Shown one piece after another: positions 1-11,500 of a stretch of DNA of 64,000 nucleotides. The DNA comes from Ophiura sarsii (taxonomy: Eukaryota; Echinodermata; Ophiuroidea; Amphilepidida; Ophiuridae). Within the stretch, counting starts at the first letter, position 1; every line of letters starts with the position of its first letter. Where the stretch lies: positions 7,007,607 to 7,071,606 of the forward strand of contig CM069448.1 of the NCBI GenBank assembly GCA_035610835.1, given 5' to 3'. Under the pieces are notes generated by a model. The model ran no database searches, was not told the DNA's origin, and was given only the letters and a program-made list of their open reading frames with translations. A program made the translations under genes and the position numbers.

Positions 1-472
1 ATAATCATCCAAACAAACGCTATTAGAATCTAGCAATTTTATTATTGTTTTTGGGAATGAAAGAAGTCAAGGAGTTCTTGAAAAACCATCAAGGAGGACA
101 GACGTGCCAATAATTCTGTCCGGCGGGACCAGGGTGCCGTGTGGCCTACACGGTCGCCAAGTACGGAATAGAACTTTATAAATGATTATTTGTAAACGAA
201 ACCTAAAGATGATGATTCAAATAAATATGATTATCAATGATTGTAAATGTTACAACTGAGAGTTGTGTCGTGACTACTAATTAGTCTAGTCTTTTGAACG
301 TTGAGGTAAACAACAGTGGAATAAGATCTGGTACGAAGGAGCCAACGCTACCAAACCACTTTCCCTCGTACCAGATTGCAGATAGAGAAAGTGAAAGAAC
401 CGCTCATTTGAAAGGTCGGTTACAATACTACCAATTTCATTTCTGGTTCTCTTTCACACACTGATATATATA
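1..472. other. 5' edge, no gene recognised
   Basis: No supported gene. Around 57-190 one frame reads as short protein-like stretches interrupted by a stop, followed by TTTATAAATGATTATT, which looks like the tail of a decayed LINE; this is weak. Small hairpins occur at about 325-375 (arms ATCTGGTACGA / TCGTACCAGAT) and about 385-457 (arms rich in GAAAG/CTTTC). Confidence 0.3.
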
Positions 473-484
473 CAGTCCTCAATA

Positions 485-1827
485 TACAGGGTGGTTCAAT
501 TAAACCTTGACAGTTTTTTGAAGCCATTTTTTTGAAATTCTGTAGATTTTAAAAGAAATCTTTTTCAATATTTATCAACTACACTCGGCAAAAGAAGTTC
601 TTGGACACTTAAATTCAATTAATATTTAATAGAATATATATAATTATATATATGATTATATATATATAATTGTATATCAAAATAAGCAGAAAGTAATCCT
701 CTAACAGCTTAACATGGAATTTAGACATGATCACTCATGCATGGCAGATCCCATTCACTTGACAATGGCAAGAAGATTGCAAAAAAATGGATAATCCCTC
801 CATTCAAATGACTGTAAATGCTCATTTCTTGCAATTTCCTTTTACGCACCTTACCATTGCTTAATGAATGTGCTCAGCCATGCATGAATGCATACATCTT
901 AATTTCATACAGACATGATAGAGAATTATTGTCTGCTTATTTTGACATGCAATTGTTTAATTTATGTTAAATATTTATGTGAAATATTTGAACTTCAATG
1001 AGTGTCCAGGAACTTCTTTTGACGAGTGTATATGTTCTTGACCATCTATGCTAAAAATATCATTACGAATAACCTTACGGTTGCAAAATAACAGCTATTT
1101 GAACAAAGTCTGTCCCTTTTCACTCTGTCCATGGGTACTGATTTCGCGACGTTACAACCAGTGTGGTTCAATAAAACGTTGACAGTTTTTCAAAGCCATA
1201 TTTTTAAAAATTGTGGGATTTGAGTGGTTTTTTTTATATATTCCTCAAAATACCATCTTGGCCGTCTATGCTGAAAATGTCAATGTTAATAATGCTATGG
1301 CGGCAAAATGATAGCTATTTGAAGAGAATCTCTCCAAATATCTTTGCCCACGAGTAAGTCTACGGGAAATGCCCAGCAAGATAACATTAAATGGCATCGT
1401 CACTGTTAAGGCATAGAGCATAGACAATTACACTTCCAATCTATGAAAGTCAATAATTATAATTAGGGTCACTCGTGGTATTATTATTACGTATTGATTT
1501 CACACCTGAATAGATAGTTAAGATGTTAAAAATTACACTGGTTTCACCTGGCGGGATCTTCAAATCTTAGATTACTTGCATGCAATTCATCATTCAGTAT
1601 TCAATGTAACGTCGCCAAATCAGTACCCGTGGACAGAGTGAAATGGGACAGACTTTGTTTAAATAGCTGTTATTTTTCAACCGTAAGGTTATTTGTAACG
1701 ATATTTTCAGCATAGATGGTCAAGATCATATAGTTGATAAACATTGAAAAAGATTTCTTTTAAAATCTACAGAATTTCAAAAAAATGGCTTCAAAAAACT
1801 GTCAAGGTTTTATTGAACCACCCTGTA
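485..1827. mobile_element. TA-flanked MITE with long terminal inverted repeats
   Basis: Starts CAGGGTGGTTCAAT at 487 and ends ATTGAACCACCCTG at 1825, flanked by TA on both sides (485-486, 1826-1827). The arms match over more than 200 bases once the nested insert at 582-1028 is removed. A diverged partial copy of the same terminus begins near 1160. No transposase reading frame. TA targets and CAG termini point to the Tc1/mariner superfamily (family inference). Confidence 0.75.
582..1028. mobile_element. Nested TA-flanked MITE (CACTCG termini)
   Basis: Terminal inverted repeats of about 30 bp, CACTCGGCAAAAGAAGTTC at the left and GAACTTCTTTTGACGAGTG at the right, flanked by TA (580-581, 1029-1030). 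It interrupts the left arm of the 487-1825 element: the flanks join to match the intact right arm of that element read in reverse. About 447 bp, non-coding, Tc1/mariner type. Confidence 0.75.
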
Positions 1828-1937
1828 AGTAACTGACCAGGTAATAAATATACTCTTAACTCCAAAAACTCTTCTTCATCGTTGCGATGCTGTCCCTCTG
1901 GTCACACAAGCACCTTTACGGGCAATCATGCAACATC

Positions 1938-2190
1938 AGATCTCCTGTAATCTGGAAAAATCTAGGAAGTCAAATTTTGGTGAAAATTGAGTTAGACCCA
2001 TATTTGGACTTAATAGGTTTTCCCCTTCAGTTTAAGTGTGTGAAACTCTTCCCTGTCGGCAGTTTTTCATCTGGAAGAACCTAGTATGGAAAAACCTAGT
2101 CTGGAAAAATTATTGGAACAGTTTCCCTTTTTTGCGTTCAACAGACTTACTACTACTACTACATGTAAGTTTTTCCAGATTACAGGAGAG
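1938..2190. repeat. Short foldback repeat
   Basis: CTCCTGTAATCTGGAAAAA near 1942 is inverted as TTTTTCCAGATTACAGGAG near 2168, with related CTGGAAAAA pieces between. This is probably a small MITE lying just upstream of the first GRAMD4 coding exon. No target duplication was identified. Confidence 0.45.
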
Positions 2191-2301
2191 ATCCTCGTAA
2201 CTGGCAGGTAGCTGTTTATCCATGTATATGGTAGGGCAAGAATAATAGAGCAGAGATCAGATTTTGTATGTATTAAATTGTAACACATCATACCATTGCA
2301 G

Positions 2302-2352
2302 GGAATCTAGAAGCAAACCTAAAACATTGGACAGACACGTGATAAGTACATC
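2302..2352 (+). other. 5' UTR part of GRAMD4 first coding exon
   Basis: A pyrimidine-poor acceptor CATACCATTGCAG ends at 2301, so the exon probably begins at 2302 with an untranslated leader of about 51 nt. An in-frame TAA at 2320 precedes the ATG at 2353, which supports that start codon. The upstream non-coding exon and promoter are not identified; they lie before 2302 or outside the window. Confidence 0.5.
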
Positions 2353-2577
2353 ATGGCGTTCAGGGCACACTTACGTGGGAAATTTCGTTCAGAAAAACTC
2401 AAAGATGGTGGAGCTTCTGACAGTACGTCAGCCATCAAGACCCAGATGTCTGCCCTTGATGACGATGATGGCTGGTCAAGTTGTGAAGAAAAAACATTTG
2501 ATATAGTTGATGAGAGCGACGCCTTTGGTCACAAATCGTCGAGTGATTTTAGCAGGAAAAATGTTACTGGTAAACAA
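2353..2577 (+). CDS. GRAMD4 exon 1 (residues 1-75)
   Basis: Starts MAFRAHLRGKFRSEKL, a basic leader that resembles the FRGHK-type N terminus of vertebrate GRAMD4. It continues into an acidic stretch (ALDDDDGWSSCEE) and a Ser-rich segment. An in-frame stop lies 33 nt upstream, so this ATG is the likely start. Ends ...GGTAAACAA before GTAAGT, phase 0. Confidence 0.88.
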
Positions 2578-5500
2578 GTAAGTTATAGGGCAAAAAATGT
2601 CTTTCTTGATTGTAAGTCAAATTTAACATTTTGTTTTGTGTCATATTCTTGCCTTCTTGTGTCTATACAGATATTTCGTTTGATCAGCTGAAGTAGTTTA
2701 TGTGAGTATTTAAGCTTTTTCCCCATGGACCTGGCTGGGCTTTGAGCATATTTTCAAGCAAGAGCAGTCAGAAACAAATGCTATACTTGGAGTTTCATTA
2801 AAAGTGTGATAGTCTCATGCATCATATAAATTCAAGGTTTTAGCATAAAGTCAAGAAAAATACAATGCATGTGCTTCAAAAAGCAATGTGATCACTCAGG
2901 CCAGAATCTCAAACATGCAAGTCTACAGGGCAGCATTAGAGATACAGGACGATTAATAAGTGATATAAAGAGTTTCAAGTGACATATTGAATTTTGAAGT
3001 AAAAAATAAAAATAAATTTCTAAGTGTTATACTAATATACAGTACATCAGTTTACAGCTTTTAAAATCAGCACTTCAAAAGTTTGGAATAAAATCCAAAA
3101 TCAATTGTCTATCTTTGTTTCATAGTTTCATATTTGCGGCACATCACGTTACAAATTTTGGCATTGTCAAATTTGGTGACTCATTGCATTATAAATCTAA
3201 TGCGGATAAAGCTATTAAATTACAGCAACATTTATTCAGTATCGCATTCATTTCAAACTCCTTCTCCTCACCTGGAAAGCCCTACTTGACATGGCACCTT
3301 CTTATATCAGGGATCTTCTCAATCCACATATTCCATTACGTCACCTTCAGATCTTTGGATAAACAGTTATTCTCAGTTCCTTGGACATATTCTCTCAGTT
3401 CCTTGGACATATTCTCTCAGTTCCTCGGACATATTCTCTCAGTTCCTCGGACATATTCTCTCAGTTCCTCGGACATATTCTCTCAGTTCCTCGGACATAT
3501 TCTCTCAGTTTCTCGGACATATTCTTTATTTCGTATGTATATGGCAACCGGGCCTTCTATGCTTGTGCACCTAAACTGTGAAACTCACTTCCTTCAGATC
3601 TTCGATTTTGTGATTCACTTGATGGTTTCAAAAAGACTTAAAAAACTCATCTGTTGTGCATTTTCTTTCCCATCCAGCCTACATCATTCTGAATGTTATA
3701 TTTCTTTTCTTCATTTATCAAGTTCATATATAACTTTTTACTTTCATGCTTCATGAATCATTGGTGGCATTACATACTATGCTAAATAATAAATGCACCG
3801 TAAAACACATCGCATACAGATCTAAAGATGACACTATCAGGTTACAGCGTCACATGGTATCAGGGCACTAATTTAAGTGAACTTAGGATCAAGAAGAGCT
3901 TTTCCCAATTCTTCTTAACCCTAACCCTCCTGGACACTACAAAAACACGACAGTGCTACAATCTTGTACCGCGCGGCGGCCCCATCAATCTTGTGCCACT
4001 CTCAGCTAAGGTTTAACTTGTTAAAAAAACATAATTTTTGTAACCTCCCCGTGTAGCTCAGACGGTAGAGCATCAGACTTGCATGCACACGGTCTGAGTT
4101 CGAATCACGAAATCACGCCCAGGGAGTTGGGGTTAAGCCAGATTACAAAGATTGTTTTAAGAATTTTTCCTGAGTTGAGCTTTATGAAGAAGTGCCAAGT
4201 TCTAAAGTTTGACCAAGGGTCTATATCATGAATGAAGATCAACTAAAAAACTTTTAAAGAAGAATAACTCTTCTTAAGACGAATCTTAAGTTTTATGCAA
4301 TAGGACCCACTATACTAAGTACGCATATGTTGTCCCAAACCCAATTGACTATGTCAAGTATAAACACAAGAGTGATACACCTACCCCTGAGGTACGATTA
4401 AAGGTTGCCAAATACAGTGGTGGTAGTATACCGTGATTCAATTTTGCGGTATTTAATTTCGCGAATTCACACCCCTTAACAAAATTTGCAAAATTAAATC
4501 CCTCGCGATATTAAAGGTAGATGTTCCGATTTTCAACTTGAAGTTTTCTATTCTACATCAAAGGTCATCCTTAAAAAAGTTGTGTTCCAAAGTTTGAGTT
4601 GCATAGCTCTAATGGTTCTTATTTTAGACGCACAAGATGCTGTGAACTGTACCCATTGAGTAGTACACAAACTATATCGGTGGTTACCACCATTCGCGGT
4701 AATTCAACGTTACTTCATCAATTTCTCCGTAATTATACCGACTTAGGCCGTCAAATTTCAGTATGATGATGAGAAAAATACAAGCTTTCATGATATGAAA
4801 ATCTCCGTATGTTTGAAATAATTCTGTGTTACGAAAATGTGATCGGGTCATCTACCTTTAAGTGGTTTTACAGTATTTCTGTTTTTTCCCAGATTGAATT
4901 TCTTCACACTTAACAAGAATCTAAATAGATTTGCACCAAATAATGTTGACATATATTCAAAGAAGATTGCCAACAGAGTTTATAAGGATCCGTTTTGATT
5001 CTCACAGAGTGTGACAACATTCTTATCCTTAGCAACATGGGAAATCCTCTTGTCATCACTATCGCTACTGTTTGGATATGATGGATATTATAGTAGATTT
5101 CTAATTCTTTATTCCATTCTACATCAGAGGAACCAACCATTTTTAGATCCTATTGGTTATGGTAGAATGTAATGGGCTTCAAAAGCTTTAAGTAACTAGC
5201 AACTCATCCGCAAAAAGTCACGCTTAAGCTTTAACTTCCTGGGTAATTTGTGCATTAATCAAACACATGTTAAAGTGACACATATTGAATGCAATTTCTT
5301 CTTCAGATTTTAATCCTTCTGGTATAGATGAGCATCATATTATAACAAAAATCAGAGGAACCAACCAATGGACCAATAATGACAATTGCGGCATCCTTAG
5401 ATGCAATTGGTTATGCTAGAATGTAATGGGATTCGAAAGCTTTAAGTAACTAGCAAATCATTTGCAAAAAGTAACGCTTAAGCTTTAACTTCCTGAGTCA

Positions 5501-8500
5501 TTTGTGCATTAATCAAACACATGTTGAAGTGACACATATTGAATGCAATTTCTTCTTCAGATTTTAATCCTTCTGGTATAGATGAGCATCATATTATAAC
5601 GAAAAATCAATTTGCATGATGGCATGAGAGGTTTTTATCACTATTCTGGATACGGTATATGAACTATGATGTGATTTAAGATGCAACTAATAAGCATCTA
5701 ACCATTAGGTATCAATGGTGTTAATGACCAGGTTAAAATGTCATTCAGAAGATTATTACTTTTCCTGAAATGGTTCTGTGTCTAACGTTTATGAATCTAC
5801 TATACAGTCATCAAAAAAAGTAACTATACAGGCAATAAATGTACTTTCAAATTAAAAAATATATATCCTACCTAGAAATATCAAATTATAAAGTTGTTGA
5901 GAAATGTATCTTCTTTAATATGAGATATTGCACGCTATGATCGGTTGAATATTTAAGAAGCGACAATCCAAAATGTAAGGTAAAGTCACAATTTCTAATT
6001 CACATGTTACATTTCAACACGGGGGAGAGAATGACAGGTATCGTGTGTGTGGCGTATAGATCCATCGGAACAATGCGGCCGACTGTCCAACCTGCGCATG
6101 CATCCCCCAATTGCACTACTGGTAATCAATAAGGTACCCATAGATTGGCCCGCGTGTAGAAAATAAAAATGTGAAAATGAAAATCGGACTTCTCCTTATA
6201 TTTTTGAGTGCCACTTCTTCAATAATCACCCGATCCTAGCGTGCAATATATATATATCTCATTTAAAGAAGGCAAATTTCTCAACAACTTTATGATTTAA
6301 TATCTTTAGGTAGGATATATATTTTAAGAGTTAGAAGCCCATTTATTACCTGTATAGTTACTTTTTTTGATGACTGTAAGTATGCACCATATTGAGCTTA
6401 TATAAACTTAAACCTTCTGGTTTTCATTACATAGGATCTAGAGGGTTTGACTGGATCCCAGCCTGAACCTATACCTGGTAGCAGCATTCCCCACCGTCAT
6501 CATTCTTCTAGCATGTCTGTTGGGCAACCGTCGCTAGGCAACACCCCGCCATCGATGTGGGGTGACAATGAAAGATCCATATATGAGTTGCAATTACAGA
6601 ACCTGCAAGAACAGCTGATGGAAATTACTATCAAAAATCAAGGGTTGGGTGAGTACAGGATGGCCAGAACTGTTAATAGTAGAGTCACCTGGTGGATCTG
6701 TGACCATGAGGGCAAAAAGAATATCGGTGAAAACCTGTTATTCACTTTCAGTATGTTTCAATTGATAACATTTACACCAAGCACCACAAATGTCGTTTGA
6801 GAAAGTATGATAAAAATCACTGAAGCAGAACATTCTCTCACGCCAAATATTGCCTTATAAAACATCACCAACAGTTGATATCTATTAATTTTATAGTAGA
6901 AATTAAGAGGATATCTAATTATTGGCATATTATTTAAATGTTAGCTTTGTGACGAACATGGTCAACATGGCCTGAAAAAATGTTTTTTTCCCAGCAAGCG
7001 ATTCCAAATTTCCCTCCAAAATGGAATGTATTTCTTAATGAAAGAGTAACATTTCCCTCCAAATGCCAAAATTTCCCTCCAAATGCTCAAATTACCCTGC
7101 AAGGAGCTTTCCGTATTGCCTACTTTTTCAGCCTGTGATGGTCAATGATTTCATGCGTTTCAAAAGAGGTTATTTTAAATTTGGTCAAACTTGGAATATA
7201 CCATTTGACAAAAGGGCCCATCATTTCTGTCAGAAACATCTGATTTTTAAAATTCAAAATTCCTAAGAAATCTAAGTATATGTAGATATTAGAGTCATAA
7301 GCACTGACCAATTACACTGACCAATTACATTGGTATTCATAGCTAAATAAATGCACCTTTCCCGGTATAAATCATTCAGGCACACCCTGTATAATGAATG
7401 ATTTATCCAAACCTTTGATTGCTGATGCAGTGTGAAAGTGTCAAAAGGTGTTAGTTTCTACTAGCGTTATCCGGATAATTGTGATGCGATCTGTGGAAAC
7501 CCGCCACATGGTGGGATTTTTCATATTGGAGATATTTATATCATAAGGAAGCTGAAACTGTGCTGATTACAGAACTGTTTCGATCATTTTTCTACGATCA
7601 CTACACAGTTTTGAGTGAAAGATGATTGTGATGTCATATAAAGCTGCAAAACAAGAAATCATGAAAACAGGCCATAAAAGATACATATTTCAATATAATA
7701 ACATTATAAGGAAAGTGACTTAATTAAGTTTTTGAAGGTGAAATTTCATAAAATATGATGACACAAACTATTGGACATTAATTCTCTAAACAAATCTCTT
7801 TTTTTTAAACATTTTACCCATAATCCCTAGTTCACATTTTGCGACATCCGACGGGTTTTCACAGATCACATCACAATTATCGAGGAGGATAAATTCCAGG
7901 GAAAATGTCCCCACTATTACCAAGAGAATATCGGAGAACATCAGTTTATATTAAGCAAAGATATAAATCTCTTATCTGCAATATTCCAAAAAATGGGTAT
8001 AAATAGAAACATGCTACATGATGTAATAATTCACCAGTCCATAATTAGCATTTCACTGATAACTTGGACAAATCTATTGCCTTTGAATATTACATCCGGT
8101 TGAAACTAATTCATTTCAATTCATGTATTTCATCTTTACGTTCTGTTTTATAGCGGTTGAGCTCAATAAATATAAGCAAAACAAAGATCTGATATCCTTG
8201 CTCAAAGACTTGGACAAGGAAAAGGAGAACAATGGTCAACTGATGCAACACTGTCGAGATATGGAAAAGAGACTAGCAATTGTCAGGTGAGATGCATAAC
8301 TAATAAATGAGACCGGTTCCATAAAACCAGGAAAAACTCAAGAAAAAATGATTTTGGACTTGATTCCAAATTTGAATTGCTGTTTTTGCAAAATTATTTA
8401 TGACACCTGAGAATTGATTCTTATTTTATACTTTAAAATCATTCATACACTTTATGGCCTTCGAACCAATCAGAGAGAAGGAACATAAATATGGGAGTAG

Positions 8501-11500
8501 ATTGAAAGTGTCCAATTGCACTCTGTGTGTGCGCCATACATTCACACACCGCATACTTTGTTTTGATTTGTTGTTCACGTTGCAAGGGTTCGCCAAATTT
8601 TACTGTGGGTGGTATAAAATGTGTCAGTATGTTTTTATTCATTATTAAAGAGATTAAAAGTATGCATAACATTGTACATTTTAAATTCCATTGTTATGTA
8701 TGAATTAGGTCTATGGGTATGTTTTGTTTCTCAAAAAATCTAATAAATCAATGCACTTGCGCAAATTTTACTATAGCACTTCCCTATGGTTTGTACTATT
8801 ATTCACATATCATATCAACATAGCACCAGTGCATTTAATTTAACAATTTATCTTGAAACAAATACACCTTTATTGACCTATAAATATGTCATTCGATAAT
8901 CCTTATATTTCTGAATGATTTTTTTGCAACACAATTGGTTTGTTCTAATACTGTGTTCTGGCGTCTTTGTCTGAATTTTGTGGGTGCAGGTCACAAAATT
9001 TGATTTCTGAACTCTTTATTAGCCAAGGGTTAACAATAAATTAACAATTCTGAGGAATACAAGACCCATTTTGAGCAAAGATACATTAACTTAAAGGTAG
9101 ATGACCGATCACATTTTCGTAACACAGAATTATTTCAAACATACGGAGATTTTCATATCATATGAAAGCTCGTATTTTTCTCATCATCATACTGAAATTT
9201 GACGGCCTAAATCGGTATAAATACGGAGAAATCAATGAAATAACGTCGAATTACCGCGAATGGTGGTATACCACCGATATAGTTTGTGTACTACTCAATG
9301 GGTACAGTTCACAGCATCTTGTGCGTGTAAAATAAGAACCATTAGAGCTATGCAACTCAAACTTTGGAACACGACTTTTTTAAGGATGACCTTTCATGTA
9401 GAATAGAAAACTTCAAGTTGAAAATCGGAATGTGATCGGGTCATCTACCTTTAAGTAATTTAAGGTCACAAAAAGACCTGAGTGACAGGCCTTAATATCT
9501 TGAAAAAATCATTGGTGTCATGGCTGTTTCATCAAACTGTATAGATGTGAATGTAGAAGCAATGATCTTTGTGAGTTAATCCACCCATTCAACTAACTAG
9601 CTGACCATCATGATCATGAAAGATGAGTTCCATGGGTTGATTAATGAATCCTTCACAGCTAAGAAAGTTAGCGTGATCACCCTCGCGCAGTTTGTGGTAG
9701 CTATAGTTTGATTCTATAACACGCATTTCTGCAGTGTGTCTTATTGCGCTTCTCCTGTATGCTTGTGCGGCGCAATATGCCGACGCATGGCATACTTACT
9801 GCACAGGATTGGATGGTATGTTCGTGGGTTATCGACACTAACAAAGGTCAAAGTTGACAAATGCGGGCAATTAAAGGTACTAATTATATTAGATAAATGT
9901 TGAAAGTATGACTGTTTAAGAATGAGAATAAAGTTTTGTATTTAGACCGTACCAGTGTTATATTGTCTGACATAAATGCGTTCAGTAGTACTATTTTTGT
10001 GTAGAACACTTAAAATAATAATTATACCGACACCTGCATGGGTAAGGTCTAAAACAATACCTTGTTTATGAATATTTAGCCTTGTTCATTGACATTATCA
10101 TGTGAATTTTGTGTTATAATAGGAGGCAGGGTAGTGATGAAGATAGTGGATCTGTGGATGTAGGAGTAGAGGCAGTTAGTGCGGACATGACTGAGTCAGG
10201 TTAGTATCACAGCAGCTGAGATGATCTTCTCCAGTGGCGTAACTAGACTTTTTCATTTTGGGGGGCAGGAAGGGGCAGTGACTTGAAATGGGGGGGCTCC
10301 TAAGACAATCCACGATTTTTTGAGTAAAGAGATGCGCGCGAAAATATTCGACTTTATAGCTATTTTTGCACGATTGAGCTACATTTTGGCTCTAAACAAG
10401 CTTGTACCAAAGAATATTTCATTTTGGGAAGACATATGCGCGCGTAGCGCGCGAACATTTTTCATATGTGTACTTTTGACCATCATAATTTCATGATTCC
10501 TTTCGTCAAATGAACCGACAGTGCCAATCTCAACCGACACGACGTCATTATTGGGGGGATTTGGTGTGTACTTTTTTTGTAAATTTTATTTACAGCCGTA
10601 CTTGATTTCATTTGGGGGGGGCAAGGGTTCCAAGTGGGGGGCTCCTGCTCCCGCCCCCCCCCTGCCCCCCCGCTGGTTACGCCACTGATCTTCCCGCATC
10701 GCATAGCATCAAGGCTTGTAACCATTTTAAACATGGAACCACCATACAACTTGCACTATTTTGTGTTCAATTGTCACAGCCCTAGCGCACTTAATACAGC
10801 GATTAAGGGTACTGCACCACGGTAGCGACGCGCAGTGCCGCTGGCACTGTGCCAGCTGATTTTTTGACTCGAAAATGCGAGCGTAGCGTCAAATAAAGGC
10901 GCGAGCGTGAATTACTGGCGTTGCGTCGCAAGTGCATTTTGACAAAATTCAAAATATTCCAAATGCGCATCGATCGACAAAAAGCGCTATACGCGCATCT
11001 TCCCGCTCGTTTCTATTTTGTTCATATGCCGCGAAAACTCAAAATGAAGCCGAGGAAAAAGAGTGGTCAGTTTGTTTGCAGTAGTTTGCGATATGATTTC
11101 ACAGTTAAAGACCCATACTCGGTAAAAACTCCAAACCCCCAACCTGTATGGCCAGGGATGTGCATGATCTAACATGAATGGGTAAGGCGTTCCAAAGATT
11201 AGCTACAATTCTAACTAATAACTTGTGAAACGTAGGGGAAGGTGGGGTAATGGCGGACACATTTTGTTAGAGAGGTATAACACACATATAATACGTCATA
11301 TAACAATAAAAATCATGTAAACACAAAGCACTGTGAAGGTTCAAAGCACTGTGAAGGTTCTACCTTTTATCAAGTTTTTATCAACTCATCATTTTGAAAT
11401 TCGAAGCTACGATGCAATAAAAAAAATGGCGTCGTCCGGCATAACCCCACACTCTGGGGGTAATCCCGGACCGTATTTATCAATGGCAGCTCTCTTTTTA

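Larger units (their letters stand above)
473..1880. mobile_element. Fragment of a CAGTCCTC-type element split by a nested MITE
   Basis: The sequence CAGTCCTCAATA (473-484) resumes at 1828 as AGTAACTGACCAGG and then ATAAATATACTC. Joined, this matches the left end of the element at 31891 (CAGTCCTCAAAAAAGTGACT...). The intervening 485-1827 is a later insertion. No right end of this outermost element was found, so it is a truncated copy. Confidence 0.6.
2578..6434 (+). other. GRAMD4 intron 1
   Basis: About 3.9 kb. Contains a + strand LINE fragment with an internal minisatellite (3090-3760), a tRNA-like segment (4045-4130), a TTAA element (4511-4861), a local tandem duplication (5126-5607) and a TA element (5805-6376). 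Nothing coding is seen in 2700-3080 or 3770-4040. Confidence 0.85.

Noticed and set aside
3115..3756. 213-codon + strand frame with Ser/Leu repeats
   Set aside because: Produced by the 22-bp minisatellite inside a decayed LINE; the LINE peptide matches lie in other frames.
3918..3931. Telomere-like CCCTAACCCT
   Set aside because: Only two partial units; chance match.
4045..4130. Functional tRNA-Ala gene
   Set aside because: A and B box-like motifs exist, but the T stem does not pair and no acceptor stem forms.
10123..10199. Doubt whether exon 4 is real, since it is poorly conserved
   Set aside because: Kept as an exon because its phases (2 in, 1 out) are required to join exons 3 and 5 in frame.
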